From: Antedon mediterranea
Lineage: Eukaryota; Echinodermata; Crinoidea; Comatulida; Antedonidae
Assembly: GCF_964355755.1 (NCBI RefSeq)
Contig: NC_092676.1
Location: forward strand, 22,548,288 to 22,612,287
DNA length: 64,000 nt
Direction: 5' to 3'
This document shows positions 51,301 through 57,300 of this stretch, in pieces. The position numbers were made by a program, and so were the translations under genes. Within the stretch, counting starts at the first letter, position 1. The number at the start of each line of letters is the position of its first letter. Below the pieces are notes generated by a model that worked only from the letters and a program-made list of their open reading frames with translations, made no database searches and had not been told where the DNA came from.

Positions 51301-54300
51301 AAATATTGACTTTGGGGGAAATGGAAATCTGGAAAATAATAAGCCTGCAGATCCTCTTGGCTATTATAAATATTTTAAACCATGTTTCTCTCAACCTAGA
51401 CAATATTTGTACTGTACAAATTACTCAGTATACCAACAAAAGTACTATGGTATGACCTTTTGGAAGAAATGGTTCCAATAAGGGCAGACAGGGAAGAAAT
51501 TAAACTATACGAGTTGCAGATATACAGTAATAAAGAGATCAATTTAAAAGAAAGATTTATTTATAAGAAACAAGATATTTCCTCTATCTTCAATTTGCTT
51601 GAGGTGATTATAAAAGTAGCCACAGTAGCTCTATATAAAACATATGAAATAAAATATTTTTAAAAAAATTGTTAAAGGAAGCTTGAATGATACCCTGTCT
51701 GATTTACTAAAATACTGTACTGGTATTAATTAGAGATCAAACAACTTCTTTTATTAACCTCTAGAGGGCAGCATGAATACTTCACAATTATGAATTACAG
51801 TTTTAATGCTGAATACAGGTGAAATCAATTATATTGTTGTTCTTCGAACACTAATTAAATATTAATTATTTAATATATTACAATTATAATGGGATTGATT
51901 ATCAAATAAAACAAATTTACAGAGCCTACTGTAATAGCATTGTATTGAAAATATATTACTACTGAATGTCAATATTTTTTTTAAATTATGGTGTTTTTTG
52001 GCCGTTTAATAAAAAGATTGATTAATTATCTATTTACTACCACATGTCATCAAATTATATCAAAACATTATAAAAATATGGTACAGTGCTTGTAATAAAT
52101 TCAATGAACTATTTTCCTAAATTCCATTGTATTGTAATTTATAATTATAAATAATTAAAATTATTTGTAGTTTTCAATATATAGTTTTACTCGAACATAA
52201 TTTTCATGTCCTTAAGGACTAAATATGTAACTATGTTAATATGTTACTAATTAGGAACAATAAAATAAAGTTTTTTAAAATCTATTTGAATTGAATTGAA
52301 AAAAAAAATTTATCTTTAATATGTTTAATTTTACACAAACAAACTGACACTCTAGTTTCCACATTTTTAAATTAATACCAATTATTTTTGAAAGAAAACA
52401 TGTATCTAAACAGACTTTGTTGTATTTGGTATTGGGTAATTTAAACATTAATTCACTTTTGCGGTGTTGTTTCGGCGTGACATGAGAGAAATATGTGCAT
52501 GTTATTTATGTGTACGGATTAGACGCAAATGGACATAGGAAAGGTTAATTAATTCATTGTTGGATGCACTATACATGTATTCAGGTAGGATTATCATAGT
52601 TCATAAACTTTACTAATTTCAGTCAGTCAAAAGCTGTAAGTAGTACACTTTGTACAACTAGGATTTCAAATTATGTTATTACTATGCAGTGTATACAACA
52701 TTGTATTTAACAACTATTAAGGGGACACCTTCAGGACCCAACAAAGTGTAGCCTTAATGGCGGTGTCCAATGAATAGTGTTGTAGGTAGTGTTAAAACAT
52801 GCATTGCACATTGTTCGTTTCACAGGAAAGCTTCTATGCAACAAAGGAGGGGTTCTACTGTACTAAAATAAAGCTAAATACAGAGGGCAGTATTTTATTT
52901 TTTCTAGATAAACAAATGATGTATGTCTTTGACCAGTACTCAACAACAGAGGGCAGTATTTAGGCTATAAAATCTGAACATTTTTAGCCCTTTTAACACT
53001 TTCACCGCCAAAGACGGAAATCTCCGTCTTTCGATGCCCAGCGCCAGACCGCCAAAGACGGAAATTTCCGTCTTTGGCTTTTTATTGCACAATTTGTTAG
53101 ATCAGGTATATATGGATCGCATGTAGAAATTTCAACATCCAAATCGATCTGGACCGCAAATATTTTGATACTTTATTAACCCCTAGTGCCATTGACCCAG
53201 CTGGCCTATATCGCGTCCTATCCATAAACAACATAATGTGCTTACTGCGGACGAAGCAATTGCAGAAATATTTGCCGACTCTGACTCTGAAAATGAGTAT
53301 TTATTATCCCCAGATGATGAAGGTATATTTGTACCTAAACCTGGTTTATAAAATGTAATAAATAATTGGAGATAATTTAGCTAGCCTGGCCTAGGCTAGT
53401 TTGTAGAATAGGTTGAGAAACGTGACACTGACAGACGGTGCAGCCAGGCTAAAAACCTCATTATCTCTGCTTTGTTCTCCAATTGAGCCTAAAGTGCTAA
53501 AAGTGAGCCAAGTTCTTTGTACAATTATGTGGTATTATAGTTTTATTTCAATAAAGTGTTTGGTACCATTGGAAAGTTTATTTCTATCTCATTATTTGAG
53601 TGTATATTGCATGTTATTCTGATTACAAACACCTTTGCTATGAGCTTTGAAAAACAGGTAAATTTATCTAAAATGGCTGGCGGTGAGGGGTACTTCCTTT
53701 ATTGAATGCCTGGCGGTGAAAGTGTTAATTTGCGAAAATATTCAATCTGATCTACATTTCCAGGGTGATGAAAGCTGGTGATTGATACCGCAAATAAAAA
53801 ACTATTATGGGGACACCTTCAGAATTCAATGTCACTTTAATAGGAGTGTTCCCTAATAGAGATTGGCTGTAGTATTAAAACACATATCATATTTCACCTC
53901 ATTCATTTCAACAAAACATACTTCCTTAACACTATAAGGGTGTCTGCTTAATAGGGGTGTTCTAAGGCAGAGGGGGTTCTACTAAATATAGAATACTTTA
54001 TATTGAAATAGAGAACAGTATTAATTACGTTGCCTTACCTCTATAACTGCTGAAAGCTCCTCTGCCAATCCATCTTGTCCAAGGATGAGAATGTTCAGTT
54101 TCTTAAATTCATCTTCACATGTTTGTAATAAACTAGGCGCAGTCGTTCTAACAAAAACAAAGCATTTAAAAAAGTTAGGAGCTTTTCCAGCATTCGATTC
54201 ACAGACAAAAAACCTGTCCACAGGTCTATTACACGTTATAGACGTCAAAGGGTAAAGGTGAGTAATGTATTCATTCTGAATGTAGGGCTGTTAAGATCTC

Positions 54301-57300
54301 ATTGTACTAAGCCTTGGCATTATGTGGTAGGGTAGTCTTTATAGTACCTTTCCCCGCTGCCATATCCTCGTATTTTTAGTCGCGTGGAAACGATCGGTAA
54401 ACACCAACTCAAATTTGAGCACACGACTGCAGCCATGTATATGGCTTTGTTCAACCAGGTACGTATTTACAGCCAATGGAATTAGGAATTGTTCTTGAAC
54501 CCAGGTACTTCCGTGTGATAGTGGGTGGCCGAATGGTTAAGACAGGGAAACCGTAATCTACATCCTTATGGCAATGGTTTGAAGCTTACTCGCTCCACCA
54601 GGGTTCAGGACTATAAACCATAAGTTCAGTGTACACATAATGCTTGTTTGCACTTTTACATTTTAAAAAGTAGGGGTTACAGAGTTCACAAATCCACTGT
54701 TGTGGCACTAGAAATGGCAGCCGTAACATGTCGTGACCCATAGAGTCTAAGCCCTAACCACTTAGCTACTGCACTTACCTAAGTAAATGTTTATTAATGT
54801 GTGCCTTGATAAGTAAGTCCATACAGTGCATTCCACTGATGCATGTTTCTGGTGTAGGATGCTGAATGAAAGCAAGGTGTTTGATAAGAAGGGCATGTCT
54901 ATCATTCCATAGAAACTCCAACGCACCATATCTAACAATAAATAAAAATAACAAATGTTATTTGTAAAAAACAATTACCAGTATCATTAAAAAATAAATC
55001 TGCTATCATCAAATGCTAGGCCTACTGTTCAGTGCATGTGTGCTGTGTCACTATTCTTCCTACATAGACTCACAGGCAGAGTTTAGTTTCACTAAATGTC
55101 AGGCCTAAATTTGAACCCATGTGCCTATGTATTATATATCATTTAGCGATGACATGACCTACAATCAGGAGGTAGAGACATGATCAGGGTTGAGGCGGAT
55201 GTATTAATTATTCATACTTTGTTATGAATTATTCATACTTTGTTATGAATTATTCATTTTTTATATTATGATCTAATGAACAATAGTAGTTTGCCCTTCT
55301 TGAATACCAATACCTAATTCGTAAAATTATGCAAATGATACGTTGATTTATGAAACAATATGGTGTTATGATTATTATATAATGTACGGATATATATTTT
55401 ATGCTAAATAAATGGCTTAGAATTAATTTATTTATAAACATAAATAATAAATTTTCAACCTTGGATCTGATTGTGATTTTTGCAATTTATATATTTATTT
55501 TTAATGCCAAATAAACAGATTTTACTTAAATAATTTGTCAATATTAATAATAAATTAATAAATAGGTTTTCCACATTGGAGTATTTTTTTGGGGCAATCA
55601 TACACACTGATTATTGGAGTCCTTCATAAACATCTACATTAAAACAAACTAAACTCATACATAATACCAATGAAAAACAATGTAGTAAATGCAGTATCTG
55701 TAATAGAATATTTTTAAGCTCTGTCTACACTATCAAACTGAAAAAAAAATGTGATATGCCCATATGATGATGCCATATCACTACCATGTTTGGGCACATC
55801 ACACTTTTTTGTCAAACTAGTTTGATAGTGTAGACAGAGCTTTAACCATAAATTAATAGGTTTTCCACCTTGGATATGATTGTAAACTATCCTGGATAGC
55901 CAGCAGATGTTCATGCGATAATTTCAACTTGTCAAAATTTGTGAACACTTCAGCGCACTCAAAGAGCAGTTCCTTGAAGTCATTTTTAGCCTTTTGCGTA
56001 ATCTCCTCCTGATGGCTGTTGTAAATTTCTTTACGTTCATCCACGGTCAACTCCTGGAAACTCTCCTCTTCTTTGAAGTGTTTTGTGATATCTTCGTAGC
56101 GCTTCCCTGGCATCACTTCGTGACTGGAAGCTTGAAGTAGTTTGCGGAAGTCAGACTGCATCCTGTAAAAGAATGTGTGGTAATAACATGATGCAATTTT
56201 ATAGTAGTGTCAACTCTCCCAATACCGGACATCTTTGGGCTGGCCAAATATGTCTGGTTTTCTTGAAAGTCTGGTATTCGGAATGTGTTTTTAATGGTAA
56301 AAATGAATCTGGGACTGTTTGGAAAAGTCTGGTATTGGGAGAGTTTAGTGTACTACTATATGTTGTAGATCACAAATAATATAAGGCAAGGATCACAACC
56401 CATAGTACTTGTACTGTATGCTTGCACTTGATGCCTTTTGGGGAGGGAGGAAGAACACCCTGCAAGCTATAGGCTTGAATGCAAAGGTCATAGGTCATTG
56501 CAAAATCAAAAACTCCCTATTTTCACTAGTATTATTGTATGATATAAGCACCACTGTTACCTTTCTTTTCTCTTAGCTGCACACAATTTGTTGATGTGGT
56601 TCTTGAATTGTGATTCACAATCTGAATCATGCGTTGTGAAAATACTTGCAGGAATCCTGTTATCAAGTGTCTGGTTGATGTGCGGGTGCTCCTGCCATTC
56701 ACCATCTAAGTGGATGAACCATTTTTCAAACCTCTCGTGCTTCTCAAGAGATTCCCTACATTCCGACCAAGATCTGTCACAAGTACCAGGGAAAAATTTC
56801 ATTTTCAAATTGTGATGATTTTTGAGTAAAGAAACATTGTTTTGTACTGTATTTTTTGCTACACAATTTTAAAAATGTGTACTGTAGTGCACTAAGGTTG
56901 TTTTGTATAGGTTTTTGCTATGCTTTTAAAAATAACAAATTAATTAGATACCATAAATTATACAAACCAATGTAAAAAAAAATACTGTAGTGTATACTGT
57001 ACCTTTGACCAATAATATTGAGGTCTGGAAATATATCGTCAAAAACACTTGGTAACAAATGGAGGTACTGCTCCAGCATATGCTGTTGGTGGTTTGTTTT
57101 TAACTTTTTGACGTGACTATCAAACCGTTTCTTTGCTTGCCTTGTACCTAGATGAAATATATAGTCCTCGTATGCAGGCTCGTGTTCGAACCTTTTCATA
57201 GAGTTCCACTTTAGATGGTAGTTTGTGATATGTTCTTTTAAAATTGCACTGTACGAATCTGTCACCCTGTCAATGGTGATTTTACGATGCTTGTTTGCTT

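Larger units (their letters stand above)
38942..54038 (-). other. intron 6 of p190 RhoGAP (15.1 kb)
   Basis: The largest intron, lying inside the pG1 coding region. It contains the foldback element at 40.4 kb, MITE B and a LINE fragment at 43.7-44.5 kb, MITE A at 48.4 kb, retroelement tails at 49.5 and 51.0 kb, a minisatellite at 50.3 kb and a piggyBac-like element at 53.0 kb. The stretches 41.4-43.6, 44.5-48.0 and 51.2-52.7 kb show nothing recognisable beyond short duplications. Confidence 0.7.
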
